Source of the DNA: Spongiactinospora sp. TRM90649
Lineage (GTDB): Bacteria; Actinomycetota; Actinomycetes; Streptosporangiales; Streptosporangiaceae
Direction: 5' to 3'
Assembly (NCBI RefSeq): GCF_029382225.1
Contig: NZ_JARLTC010000008.1
Coordinates: 124,001 to 188,000, forward strand
Length of the DNA stretch: 64,000 nucleotides
Numbering within the stretch: the first letter of the stretch is position 1; the number at the start of each line of letters is the position of its first letter. Of this stretch, positions 6,653 through 16,200 are shown piece after piece. A program made the translations under genes and the position numbers. The notes below the pieces were generated by a model that saw only the letters and a list, made by a program, of their open reading frames with translations, was not told the DNA's origin and made no database searches.

Positions 6653-8976
6653 CCACACCGGCCGGGCCGTCGCACGAGGCGGTGACGTCGGCGCGGGCCG
6701 CCGCGCTGCGGGCCGCCGCCCGCGATCTCGTGGAGATCGCGGAGACCATCCAGGCCGCCGCCGTGCACGCCACCACCGCGCTCGGCGGCTCCGTCTCGCC
6801 CGCCGCGCTGCGCCGCGCCCCGGTGGCGGGCCTGCGCGCGCAGCGGGCCCTGGCCCACGCGGTGACCGACGCCCGGGGGCTCGGCTACTCCCCGGCGGGC
6901 GGCAGGCTGGCCACCCTCGCCGCCAGGCTCGGCTCCATGGCCGGGGCGGAGAGCCTGGCCGTGCGGGTGCTGGCCACGTCGCTGCGGCTGCGCATCGCCG
7001 CGGTGGCGCTCGACCACCCCGAGCTGACCGGCGACCCGATGCTGACCAGGCTCATCGAGGCGGCCGCCGCCGACCGCGACCTCGAAGCCGTGCGCGCGCT
7101 GCGGGCGCTGCTCAGGGACCGCGGCTCGGTGCGCGCGCTGAGCGCGCTGGCCCCGGTCTTCGGCGAGGTGCTCGCGCTGCGCGCGCTGCTCGACGAGAAC
7201 CCGCTGAACGACGCCACCGCGTGGCTGATCGCCACCGGGAAGGGCTACGCCACCGCCGACCCGCTGACCGGCGTGAGCAACCGCCTGGTCGCCGCGCTCG
7301 ACCGGGGCGAGGGGGCCGCGCGGCGGGTCGAGCCGTCCCCCGGCGAGGCGGCGCGGCTGAGCGCGCAGGGGTCGCTGCTCGGATTCCTGGGCAACATCGC
7401 GGTGCTGGGCAACACGGGCCGGGTGCTGATCCAGAGCGTCCAGGGGGCCGACGGCGTGGTCCGTTTCGTCGTGCAGGCCCCGGGCATCCGGGCGAGCCGG
7501 GTGGACGACGACTCGCCGCAGGACATCCTGGGCGCGTTCAGCACCTCCGTGCTGGCGAGCAGCCCCTACAGCCGGGCGCTGGCCATGGCGATCGACGACT
7601 ACCGGCTGCCGCCCGGGGCGGAGGTCGCGCTCGTCGGGCACAGCGCGGGCGGCGCCGCCGTGCTCAACCTGGCTCAGGACCGCGAGTTCTGCGCCCGGCA
7701 CACGGTCACGCACGCGGTGGCGGTCGGCTCGCCGATCGACTTCAAGACCCCGGCCGACCCGCGCACGTGGGTGGCGAGCGTCACCAACCAGCACGACATC
7801 ATCCCGACCCTGGACGGGCAGGGCCCGGGCGTGTGCGCCGATCTACACCCCGAGTGGTACGTCGTGGACTACGACGACCCCACCCACATGTTCCCGCTGT
7901 GCCACAGCGTCGAGCGCTACATCGCCAACCTCTCCGCCGACCTGCCCGAGCAGCGGGCGCACATCGACCGGCGGCTCGCGGCGTACGCGGGGCGCGTCGT
8001 GCGCACCCAGGTCTACCTGCTGTTCGACGAGAACGAGACGCCGGGCGACTTCCCCTTCCTCACCGTGCCCACCTACCCGCTCGGCCCGGAGACGGGCGCG
8101 CCGGAGGTGCCCGTCCGGTGTCACGAGGGCGGCGCGCTGACGGCCTGCTTCGCCGCCGACCCCGCCGCGGCGGGCCGCCTCCTCGGCGGGGCGGGTCTCG
8201 GGCCCGCCGTCCGCGTCGGCCGGCACGCGCTGGTGGTGATCCACGCGGCCTGGAACCGCCGCACCTCGCTGGGCGGCCACCGGGAGCTTCAGGTCGGCGT
8301 CGTGGTGCCCGGGCCGTTCTCGCCCGCCGGGGTCGACGGCATGCGGGGGTGGCTCGACCTCACCCGGCGAGCCGATCGGCGGCGGTCGGGCGACTACCTC
8401 GTGGGGTGCGTGGTGGACGCCGACTCCGGGCCCGACGGCGACGACGTGCGCCGTGCCGTGGAACGCGGGCTGTGGGGGGCCGAGCCGTACCCGCTGGCGG
8501 TCGGGTTCCGGCTCAGTGGCGGTGCGACGCTGATCACCGTGGGCGAGCCGGGCGATCGGGTGCTGACGCTGCGCGGGCTGCTCGGCCCCGGCGTGCCCGT
8601 CCCGGCGCGAGACCAGGTCGCCTACACCCGTACGGCGGGCCGCACGCTGCGCTCCAGCGTGCGCGCCCGTGGCCGGGCGCGGGCCCACCCCGCCCCGTGG
8701 GCGCGCCTGACGGTCGGCGATTCCTCCCACCCCCTGGCCCGCCTGCTGCGCGACCTCGGCCTCGACGGCGCGCGCCCGCTGTGGTGCGTGTCGTCCCCCC
8801 GCCGCCGCTCGCTCCGCGACCCCGGCGTCTCCCTGCCCGGCGGCAGACCCGCCCCGACCGAACGAGAGGTTCCATGCCCCCCAGCGAGATCGCCGTCCAC
8901 GCCGCGACCCTGCGCGACGACGCCCGCGCCCTCGACGACTGCGCCGAGCGCCTGCGCGCGGTCGAGACCGAGCTGA
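6649..8976 (+). CDS. Three-part protein: helical domain, alpha/beta-hydrolase lipase, acetoacetate-decarboxylase-like domain
   Basis: This 775-residue protein is translationally coupled to the dioxygenase by a GTGA overlap. Residues 1-~220 are Ala/Leu/Arg-rich helical sequence. Residues ~250-430 form an alpha/beta hydrolase with nucleophile motif GHSAGG (Ser332); Asp383 and His419 are candidate triad partners. Residues ~470-750 resemble the acetoacetate-decarboxylase fold (a VVIHAAWNRR strand and HPLARLLRDLGL near the end); this call is moderate. A lipase here could release the fatty-acid substrate of the dioxygenase. The last ~34 residues overlap the next gene in another frame and look unnatural, so a frameshift near 8860 or a sequence error is possible. 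Confidence 0.7.
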   Translation: MTTPAGPSHEAVTSARAAALRAAARDLVEIAETIQAAAVHATTALGGSVSPAALRRAPVAGLRAQRALAHAVTDARGLGYSPAGGRLATLAARLGSMAGAESLAVRVLATSLRLRIAAVALDHPELTGDPMLTRLIEAAAADRDLEAVRALRALLRDRGSVRALSALAPVFGEVLALRALLDENPLNDATAWLIATGKGYATADPLTGVSNRLVAALDRGEGAARRVEPSPGEAARLSAQGSLLGFLGNIAVLGNTGRVLIQSVQGADGVVRFVVQAPGIRASRVDDDSPQDILGAFSTSVLASSPYSRALAMAIDDYRLPPGAEVALVGHSAGGAAVLNLAQDREFCARHTVTHAVAVGSPIDFKTPADPRTWVASVTNQHDIIPTLDGQGPGVCADLHPEWYVVDYDDPTHMFPLCHSVERYIANLSADLPEQRAHIDRRLAAYAGRVVRTQVYLLFDENETPGDFPFLTVPTYPLGPETGAPEVPVRCHEGGALTACFAADPAAAGRLLGGAGLGPAVRVGRHALVVIHAAWNRRTSLGGHRELQVGVVVPGPFSPAGVDGMRGWLDLTRRADRRRSGDYLVGCVVDADSGPDGDDVRRAVERGLWGAEPYPLAVGFRLSGGATLITVGEPGDRVLTLRGLLGPGVPVPARDQVAYTRTAGRTLRSSVRARGRARAHPAPWARLTVGDSSHPLARLLRDLGLDGARPLWCVSSPRRRSLRDPGVSLPGGRPAPTEREVPCPPARSPSTPRPCATTPAPSTTAPSACARSRPS

Positions 8977-9113
8977 CGGCCGGTGGCGCGGCGCCCGCCT
9001 GGCTCCGCGAGTCGGTGGCCGCCCACCTGGCGGCCTGCGCGACGGCCGCCGCCGACCTCGGCACGGCCGCCGACCGCCTGCGCGACTACGCCGGCCGCTC
9101 CACCCGGGGCTGA
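8874..9113 (+). CDS. Small helical protein resembling EspC/WXG100-type type VII secretion targets
   Basis: This 79-residue protein is predicted to form two Ala-rich helices around a GGAAPAW turn, as in EspC-like or WXG100-type proteins exported by type VII secretion systems. No strict W-x-G motif is present, so the family call is tentative. The ATG is preceded at good distance by GAGAGG. The gene lies inside the 3' end of the lipase frame with a 103-base out-of-frame overlap, which is unusual and suggests either coupling or a disrupted lipase tail. No secretion-machine gene (EccC, EccD) is in the window. Confidence 0.55.
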   Translation: MPPSEIAVHAATLRDDARALDDCAERLRAVETELTAGGAAPAWLRESVAAHLAACATAAADLGTAADRLRDYAGRSTRG

Positions 9114-9120
9114 CCCCCGC

Positions 9121-10086
9121 TCACTCGCCGCCGACCGCGTCCAGGCAGCGGGCCGCCTGGGCGCGGAGGGCGTCGGCGAGTTCCGGCTGCCCCTCGGGGA
9201 GGGTGAACGCGACGTCCACCGTGATGATCATCCACACCAGCGCGGCCGCGTCGTCCGCGCCGACGTGCAGCAGGCAGCTCCGCTCGTCCACCGCCTCGAC
9301 CACGCCCATGCCCGGCCAGATCCGGGCGGCGACGCTCTCGGCGGGCTCGTGCAGGATCACCGTGGCCTGGCAGGGCCACGCCCGCGTGGACAGCCGGTCG
9401 GCGAGATAGGCCGCGGCGTCTCCGCCGGGCGGGGTCCGGGGAGAGAAGCGCGCCCCGGCGGGAGAGCGCAGCGCCATCCGGTCCACCCGGAAGGCCCGCC
9501 AGTCGACGCGGCCCGTGTCCCAGGCGACGAGATACCAGTGCCGCCCGAAGCTGACCAAACCGTGCGGCTCGACGGACCTGACCGTGTCCCCGCCGTGCGG
9601 GCTGGTGTAGTCGAAGCGCAGCCCCACCCGCCGCCGGCAGGCGTCGGCGATCGCCATCAGGGTGTCGGGGCTCACCTTGGGCCCGGCCGCGGCGACGCGC
9701 ACGGTCGCGGCGTGCAGCGTGCTGACCCGGTGCCGCAGCCGCGCGGGCAGCACCTGTTCGAGCTTGGTGAGCGCCCGCACCGAGGTCTCCTCGATGCCGG
9801 CCACCGAGCCGCCCGCCGCCGTGCGCAGCCCGACGGCCACGGCCACCGCCTCGTCGTCGTCGAGCAGCAGCGGTGGCAGCGCGGCTCCGGCCCCGAGCTG
9901 GTACCCGGCGGTGCCCTGGGTGGCCAGCACCGGATAACCCAGTTCGCGCAGCCGTTCCACGTCTCTGCGGACGGTCCGGGTGGTGACGCCGAGGCGGTGC
10001 GCGAGTTCCGTTCCTGACCAGTCGCGGTGGGTCTGCAGCAGTGACAGCAGTTTGAGCAGCCGCGCGGAGGTCTCCAGCATGCCCAC
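9121..10086 (-). CDS. HTH and WYL-domain transcriptional regulator (YafY type)
   Basis: This 321-residue regulator has an N-terminal winged helix containing ELAHRLGVTTRTVRRDV (about residues 27-43) and a central WYL domain with the FDYTSPHG and HWYLVAWDT segments (about 160-200). WYL domains usually sense small ligands or nucleic acids. The first start is GTG (10086); an ATG two codons downstream is equally likely. It is divergent from the epoxide hydrolase with a perfect palindrome in the 51-base gap, so it probably controls that gene and itself. Confidence 0.88.
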   Translation of the reverse strand: MGMLETSARLLKLLSLLQTHRDWSGTELAHRLGVTTRTVRRDVERLRELGYPVLATQGTAGYQLGAGAALPPLLLDDDEAVAVAVGLRTAAGGSVAGIEETSVRALTKLEQVLPARLRHRVSTLHAATVRVAAAGPKVSPDTLMAIADACRRRVGLRFDYTSPHGGDTVRSVEPHGLVSFGRHWYLVAWDTGRVDWRAFRVDRMALRSPAGARFSPRTPPGGDAAAYLADRLSTRAWPCQATVILHEPAESVAARIWPGMGVVEAVDERSCLLHVGADDAAALVWMIITVDVAFTLPEGQPELADALRAQAARCLDAVGGE

Positions 10087-10100
10087 GAGAATGCCACACG

Positions 10101-10123
10101 CTTAGGACCGATCCTTTCCTAAG
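10101..10123. promoter_or_regulatory. Palindromic operator CTTAGGA-N9-TCCTAAG
   Basis: Perfect 7-bp arms (10101-10107 and 10117-10123) surround a 9-base centre in the divergent gap between the WYL regulator and the epoxide hydrolase. Position and symmetry make it the obvious binding site for the WYL regulator. Confidence 0.6.
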
Positions 10124-10137
10124 GGCCTCCTACCGTC

Positions 10138-11319
10138 GTGGACATGACGAACCCGCACGAGAGTGTTCACCCTTTCCGCATCGACGTCCCGCAGGATCAG
10201 ATCGACGACCTGCGCGTCCGGCTGGCCGCCACCCGCTGGCCCGACGAGCTGCCCGGGGTCGGCTGGGCGCGCGGCGTGCCGGTGGACTACCTGAAGGGGC
10301 TCGCCGAGCACTGGCGCACCGGCTACGACTGGCGGGTACACGAGGCGGAGCTTAACGAGCACCCGCAGTTCCGCACCGAGGTGGACGGTCAGAACATCCA
10401 CTTCCTGCATGTCCGCTCGCCCGAGCCGGACGCCGTGCCGCTGCTGCTCCTGCACGGATGGCCCGGCGGAGTCGTGGACTTCCTCGACGTCATCGGCCCC
10501 CTGTCCAACCCCCGGGCGCACGGCGGCGACCCGTCGTCGGCGTTCCATCTGGTGATCCCGTCACTGCCGGGCTTCGGGTTCTCCACCCCGCTGGACGGAC
10601 CCGGCATGAACGCGCCGCGGGTGGCCGACACGCTGGCGGTGGTGATGTCCCGGCTCGGTTACGCTCGCTACGGCGTGCACGGCTACGACATGGGCGCCTG
10701 GGTCGGCCGCCAGGTCGGGCTGCGCCACCCTCGGAACGTGCTCGGCATGCACTTCAACGCGCTGGTCACGGTCCCGATGGGGGTGGAGGGCGAGATGGAC
10801 GGCCTCAGCGAAGTCGAGCAGGAACGCTGGGAGCGCATGGAGAACTTCAACGACGGCTATCTCCAGTGCAACTCCAAACGCCCCCAGACCGTGACATACG
10901 GCCTGCATGACTCCCCCGTCGGCCAGCTCGCCTGGATCGTGGAGAAGTTCAAGGAGCTGACCATGCCCGAGGACTGCCTGCCCGAGGAGGCGATCGACCG
11001 TGACCGCATCCTGACCGACGTCTCGGTGTACTGGTTCACCGGCACGGCCGGGTCGGCGGCGCAGCTCTACTACGAGGAGATCAGCGCCTCCGGCTGGTCG
11101 GCGGACGGCGAGCAGCAGGAGTGGGCGGCTCCGGCGCGCGGCACCGTGCCGACGGCGGTACTGGTCTCCGCCCACGACGTCGCCGTCCGCCGCTGGGCCG
11201 AGCGCGACGACAACGTGGTGCGCTGGACCGAGCTCGGCAAGGGCGGCCACTTCCTGTCCTTGGAGGAGCCGGAGGCGCTGGTCGCCGACATCCGCGAGTT
11301 CTTCGAGAAGACCGGCTGA
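10138..11319 (+). CDS. Epoxide hydrolase with EHN N-terminal domain
   Basis: This 393-residue alpha/beta hydrolase starts with the EHN segment ([20 protein letters not shown]), followed by the oxyanion motif HGWPGG (about 104-109) and the nucleophile elbow GYDMGAW, where Asp is the nucleophile as in microsomal-type epoxide hydrolases. The C-terminal His is in [12 protein letters not shown]. It opens epoxides to diols. It begins GTG-GAC-ATG, so either start is possible. Its closeness to the oxylipin-like locus is suggestive, since fungal and animal oxylipin pathways use epoxide hydrolases, but it has its own regulator. Confidence 0.9.
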   Translation: MDMTNPHESVHPFRIDVPQDQIDDLRVRLAATRWPDELPGVGWARGVPVDYLKGLAEHWRTGYDWRVHEAELNEHPQFRTEVDGQNIHFLHVRSPEPDAVPLLLLHGWPGGVVDFLDVIGPLSNPRAHGGDPSSAFHLVIPSLPGFGFSTPLDGPGMNAPRVADTLAVVMSRLGYARYGVHGYDMGAWVGRQVGLRHPRNVLGMHFNALVTVPMGVEGEMDGLSEVEQERWERMENFNDGYLQCNSKRPQTVTYGLHDSPVGQLAWIVEKFKELTMPEDCLPEEAIDRDRILTDVSVYWFTGTAGSAAQLYYEEISASGWSADGEQQEWAAPARGTVPTAVLVSAHDVAVRRWAERDDNVVRWTELGKGGHFLSLEEPEALVADIREFFEKTG

Positions 11320-11320
11320 G

Positions 11321-11512
11321 TTGACGGCGCTCGGCCCGGCCGACCGGGAGCACCTGCTGGCCGCGATCCGCCTGGCGGCCCTGGCCCGCGAGCACGGCAA
11401 CCATCCGTTCGGCGCGCTGCTGATGCTCTCCGGCAGGGTCGTCGCTGAGGCCGAGAACACCGTGGTCACCGGCCGCGACATCACCGGCCACCGAGACCAA
11501 CGCCGTCGATGA
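11321..11512 (+). pseudogene. Truncated nucleoside/cytosine deaminase fragment
   Basis: A 63-codon frame begins one base after the epoxide hydrolase stop. It encodes HPFGALLMLSGRVVAEAENT and a TGRDITGH segment, typical of the N-terminus of nucleoside deaminases just before the zinc-binding HAE motif. At the HAE site two bases appear to be missing: reading on in the other frame gives E-T-N-A-V, the expected continuation. The rest of the enzyme, including the PCxxC zinc ligands, is absent, and a terminator hairpin begins two bases after the stop. It is a dead remnant. Confidence 0.7.
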
Positions 11513-11513
11513 C

Positions 11514-11551
11514 CCACTCCGCCGACGGCACGCCACCCGTCGGCGGAGTGG
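11514..11551. terminator. Strong hairpin after the deaminase remnant
   Basis: A perfect 15-bp inverted repeat (11514-11528 and 11537-11551) has an 8-base loop and no T-run. It probably ends the epoxide hydrolase transcript and, from the other side, the CGNR regulator transcript at 11598. Confidence 0.7.
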
Positions 11552-11597
11552 TCCGGTTTCAGCCGGGGTACCTGCCCGGCCTGACGCACTTCTGGGG

Positions 11598-12182
11598 TTA
11601 CTCGGGGGTCAGGCGGTGGCGGTCGCGGTAGGTGCGGGCCTTGGCCCGGTTGCCGCATTCGGCCATTTGGCACCAGGTGCCGGAGCGGTTGCGGGAGTGG
11701 TCGTAGAAGCACCAGAGGCAGTCTTCCGCCGGGCAGACCTTGAGGCGGAGCCAGGTGCCCGCGAGGGCGGCGGTTCCCGCGATGGCGAGGATGTGGCCGA
11801 GGGCTCGGCGGGGGCCGCCGCCGGAGGCGGGTTCCAGGAGCATGGTGCCGTCCTGGCGGTATCTGAGCCGGACGTCGGCGTCGCCTGATAGGCGGTTGAG
11901 CACCACGGGGGCGCCCGGGTCGACGGGGCGGCCGGTGTTGCCGAGGGCCAGGGCGCGGAGTGCTTCGCGGGCCTCGATCGCCTGCCGCCACTCGGCCTCC
12001 GTCACGGGCGGGGCGCCGATGCCGATCAGGTCTCGCTCTCGCAGCCACTCGTGCATGCCGGCCGGGTCGGAGAGCGCGTCTACCTGGTGTTCCAGGTCGC
12101 GGGTGTTCACGAAATCACGCACCAGTTCCAGTGCACCGGGTGCTTCTTGCCGCTTGCGCGGAGCCGCGCTGTGCATAACCAT
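11598..12182 (-). CDS. ABATE / CGNR zinc-finger regulator
   Basis: This 194-residue protein has an N-terminal ABATE-type region (ELVRDFVNTRDLE) and a C-terminal CGNR zinc finger with CPAEDC, then WCQMAECGNRAKARTYR. These proteins are presumed stress-linked transcriptional regulators in actinomycetes. A hexamer TAAACT lies exactly 6 bases before the first ATG, so the transcript is probably leaderless. It is divergent from the EamA exporter and may control it. Confidence 0.85.
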   Translation of the reverse strand: MVMHSAAPRKRQEAPGALELVRDFVNTRDLEHQVDALSDPAGMHEWLRERDLIGIGAPPVTEAEWRQAIEAREALRALALGNTGRPVDPGAPVVLNRLSGDADVRLRYRQDGTMLLEPASGGGPRRALGHILAIAGTAALAGTWLRLKVCPAEDCLWCFYDHSRNRSGTWCQMAECGNRAKARTYRDRHRLTPE

Positions 12183-12202
12183 CTAATTAGTTTAGCGGTT
12201 AT
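12175..12202. promoter_or_regulatory. Leaderless -10 and inverted repeat between CGNR gene and EamA exporter
   Basis: On the minus strand, TAAACT (12194-12189) is followed by 6 bases and then the ATG of the CGNR gene, the arrangement expected for a leaderless transcript. The box sits inside an inverted repeat, ATAACC (12175-12180) and GGTTAT (12197-12202), with the palindrome CTAATTAG at 12183-12190. This could be an autoregulatory operator. Confidence 0.45.
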
Positions 12203-12251
12203 CACCCAGGGCAGTGGAGAGCTGAATCCCAGCCGGCTGAGAGGTGCGGAG

Positions 12252-13250
12252 ATGATCGAAAAGCTCGTACGGGGGCCCCTTGCTCGGCATGGGGGGCTGT
12301 TCGCCGTCGTGGTCGCGGCGGGGCTGTGGGGACTCGGGGGAACCGTGGCGGGTGCCCTCTTCGACGCGGGCGCCGACCCGCTGGAGGTCGTCGCCGTCCG
12401 CACCTGGACCTCGCTCGCCGGGCTCGCCCTGCTGCTCGCCTGGCGGCGGCGCGCCGCGCGCCCGGCCCCGCCCCCGGCGCGCGGGGCGTGGGTGGCGATC
12501 GTCGGCTTCGGCCTGTCGGTGGCCGTGGCCAACGCGGGACTCTTCCTGGCGATCAGTCGTTTACCGGTCGCCGTCGCGCTCGTGCTGCAGAACCTCGCCC
12601 CGGCGTTCGTCATCGCCTGGAGCGTGCTCGCCACGCGCCGCCCGCCCGCCGTCCGCGTCGTGGCGGGGCTCGTCGTCGCGCTGGTCTGCGTGGCCTTCGT
12701 GGTCGAGCTGCCGACCGCGCCGCTGCACCTCATCGACCTGCCGGGGGTCGCCTTCGGGCTGATCACCGCCGCCGCCGTGGCCGCGTTCTCCGCGTTCGGC
12801 GGCAAGGCCGCCGCCGCGTGCGGAGCGCTGACCGCCAACACCTGGGCGTTCGCGATCTCCGGGCTGCTGTGGGCGGGCTACCAGGTCACGCAGGGCGTGC
12901 CCGCGCTGTCGAACAGCCCGGGGCTGCTGCTCGCCGCCGTCGGCGTGGGCGTGCTGGGCACGCTCGTGCCGTTCCTGCTGTTCTCCTGGGGGACGGCCCG
13001 CGTCGGCGTCACCGTGGCCGCCGTGAACATCTCGCTGGAGCCGCTCTTCGGCGCCGTCCTGGCCTGGTCCTGGCTCGGCCAGCGGCTCACCTTCGCCCAG
13101 ATCGCCGCCGGGGTGATCTTGCTCGTCGCGCTCATCGACCTGCAGCGCACACGCACCGACGTCACCACGAGCGAGGCCCCCGTCCCCCCACGGCGTCGCG
13201 CCCGATCAGCGAAACGGGACCTGGTCTCGCGAGAGGCCGTCGAGGGCTGA
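12252..13250 (+). CDS. EamA-family (drug/metabolite) transporter
   Basis: This 332-residue protein has about ten hydrophobic helices in two repeats, typical of EamA/RhaT-type exporters (VVAAGLWGLGGTVAGALF at the start; VTVAAVNISLEPLFGAVLAW in the second repeat). It probably exports an amino acid or metabolite. The ATG follows GAGAGG and GGAG. It ends 19 bases before the SARP gene on the same strand, so it may be read with the biosynthetic cluster. Confidence 0.88.
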   Translation: MIEKLVRGPLARHGGLFAVVVAAGLWGLGGTVAGALFDAGADPLEVVAVRTWTSLAGLALLLAWRRRAARPAPPPARGAWVAIVGFGLSVAVANAGLFLAISRLPVAVALVLQNLAPAFVIAWSVLATRRPPAVRVVAGLVVALVCVAFVVELPTAPLHLIDLPGVAFGLITAAAVAAFSAFGGKAAAACGALTANTWAFAISGLLWAGYQVTQGVPALSNSPGLLLAAVGVGVLGTLVPFLLFSWGTARVGVTVAAVNISLEPLFGAVLAWSWLGQRLTFAQIAAGVILLVALIDLQRTRTDVTTSEAPVPPRRRARSAKRDLVSREAVEG

Positions 13251-13269
13251 GGCGGCGGCAGCGGTGGCG

Positions 13270-16200
13270 ATGAGACTCGTGAAGAGCACTGCAATGCCCG
13301 GCGTGCCGGAACCGGTCGCGCGGGAGATCGGGCGCGAGATGGAGCGGGAGATCGAGCTGCGCGTGCTCGGCCCGGTGGAGGTCGGGGCCCGTGGAAGGAC
13401 CATCCGGATCAGAAGCCGCCGATCCAGGATCATGCTCGCGATGCTCGGCGTGGAGGCCGGTCGCCCGGTCGCCGTCGATCGCATCACCGAGGCGATCTGG
13501 GACGACGATCCGCCCAGCACGGCACGCGGCCAGATCCAGATCTGCGTCTCCGAGCTGCGCCGGATGTTCGAGGGCATCGGGTACCGCCATGTCCTGGTCA
13601 CCCGTCCGCCCGGATACGCGCTCGAAGTCCCGGTGGGCGCGATCGACCTGCAGCGCTTCGAGGACCTGGCCGGACGCGCGTGGAGCCTGTCCGAGCAGGG
13701 CGACCTGGTCAGCGCGGCGCACTGCCTGGACGAGGCGTCGGCGCTCTGGCGGGGCGACGCGCTGGCCGGTCTCGACGGCCGCCTGGTCAGTGCGGTCCGG
13801 ACCCGGCTGGACGAGAAGCGCCTGGCCGCGATCGAGGACCGCATCCGGCTGAACATGGTGCTGGGCCGCCACGAGTCGCTGGTCCGCGAGCTGACCGACC
13901 TCGTGGCCCGCTACCCGCTGCGCGAACGGCTGCAGGCCCATCTGATGCTCGCGCTCTACCGGTCGGGCCGGCAGGCCGAGGCCCTGGAGCGCTACCAGCG
14001 CGCCCGGCAGGTCTTCATCGACGAACTGGGCATCGAGCCGGGCGAGGAACTGCGCGGGCTCCAGCACGCGATCCTCGTCCAGGACACCTCGCTCTGCGAG
14101 CCGCGCGGCGTGCCGGGGTGGACGCCCCGGCCGTCCGCTCCGGCGCGGGCCGTCCCCCGGCTGCTGCTGCCCGACGTCGCCGACTTCACCGGACGGCACG
14201 CGCTGCTCGACGACATGCGCGCCCGCCTGCGGAACGCGGCCTCCACGCCCGGCGCCCCGCCGGTGCTGGTGGTCTCCGGCCCCGGCGGCGTCGGCAAGAC
14301 CACGACGGCCATGCGGCTCGCGCACGACCTGGCCCCCGACTACCCGGACGGGCAGCTCTACGTGAATCTCCAGGGCTGCTCCGCCGACCCGGAGTGCCCG
14401 ACGCACGTGCTCAGCAGGTTCCTGGGCGCGCTCGGAGCCCGGGAACGGTCGCTGTCCACGGGGGTCGAACGCGCCGAGGCGTACCGGAGCCGGCTGGCCG
14501 ACCGCCGGATGCTGATCGTCCTGGACGACGCCGCGGACGAGGAGCAGATCGCCCCGCTCATCCCGGTCGGCGCGGGGAACGCCGTCATCGTGACCAGCCG
14601 CGCCCGGCTCGGCGGGCTGCCGGGCGCCGAGCACGTGGACGTGCCCACCCTCGACACGGACACCGCCATCCAGATGCTGGGGCGGGTGATCGGCCCTGAG
14701 CGGGTGTCGGCCGAGCCGGAGAGCGCCGCCGCGCTGGCCCGCCTGTGCGGGCACCTGCCGCTGGCGCTGCGGATCGCCGCCGCCCGGCTGGCCTCCCGTC
14801 CGCACTGGCGGCTGCTCGACCTGGTCGGACGGCTGCGCAGCGAGACCCGCATCCTGGACGAGCTGGTGTACGGCGAGCTGCGGGTCCGCAGCAGCATCGA
14901 GGCGAGCTGCGCCAGCCTGGACCTTCCGGCGCGGCGGCTGCTGCGCAGGCTCAGCGTGCTCCCCGCCCCCGACATCGGATCCTGGGTCGCCGCGCCGCTG
15001 CTGGACGCCGCCCCGGACGACGCCGCCGAGGTGCTGAACCAGCTCGTCGACGTCCATCTGGTGGAGGCGACGACCACCGCGGGGGACGGCATCCGCTACC
15101 GCCTCCATGACCTGGTCCGCGTCTACGCGAGAGAGCGGTTCCTGGCCGAGGAGGCCCCGGGGTGCCGCGACACCGTGATGCGGCGTCTGCTGGGCGCGTG
15201 GCTGGAGCTGGTGGGCGAGGCCCACCGCAGGGAGTACGGCGGGGACCACGGCGTCCTGCACGGGGCGGCGGTCCGCTGGGCGCTGCCCGCCCAGCACACC
15301 GATCTGCTGCTGGCGGACCCCACGGCCTGGTGGACGGCCGAGCGCTCGGCCATGGTGGCGGTGATCCGCCTGGCCGCGTCGGCGGGCTTCCACGAGGTGT
15401 GCTGGGACCTCGCCCTGACCTCGGCGACGTTCTTCGAGCGCCACACCCGTTTCGACGACTGGTGGGAGACCGGCACCCTGGCCCTGCAGGCGGCCCGGGC
15501 GGCCGGGGACCGGCGGGGCGAGGCGGCGATGCTGTACTCGCTGGGCACCCTCGACCTGACCTTGTACTCGCTCGCGGGCGCGCGGGCCCAGTTGGACAGC
15601 GCGCTGGAGCTGTTCCGGGCGGAGGGCGACCAGCGCGGGCAGGCTCTGGCGCTGCGCAACCTGGCGGTGCTGCACCGGCTCAACGGGGAGTCCGGCGAGG
15701 CGGCGGCGGCCTACGAGCGCACGCTCACGCTGTTCCGCACGGTCGGCGACGACGTGGCGTGCGCGGACGTGCTGAGCGGGATGGCGCAGCTCAAACTGGA
15801 CGCCTCCGACACCCAGGCGGCCGGGATGCTGCTGGCCGAGGCCAAGGAGACCAGCGACGCGCTGGGCTGCCGCCACGTGCAGGCCAGGGTGCTGCGCCGG
15901 CTCGGCGACTACTACCTGCGCACCGACAAGGCCGAGCAGGCGGAGGACGTGTTCTACCAGGTGCTGCGGATCACCCGGGAGATCGCCGACCACACCGGCG
16001 AGGCCAACGCGCTGCTCGGGCTCGGCGACGCGCGGCTGCGCCAGGGACGGCTGGCCGGCACCGAGAAGGCCCTGGCCCAGGCCCGGCAGATCTCCCAGCA
16101 CATCGGCGAGCGGATCGTGGAGGGCCGGGCCGCGCTCACCCTGGCGGAGTTGGAGCACGTACGGGGCAAGGTGCCGCAGGCGATCCCGCTGGTGGAGTCG

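Noticed and set aside
13162..16158. A 998-codon minus-strand open frame
   Set aside because: It is antisense to the SARP gene, with no recognisable domain and shadow-like Arg/Gln/His/Pro-rich composition.
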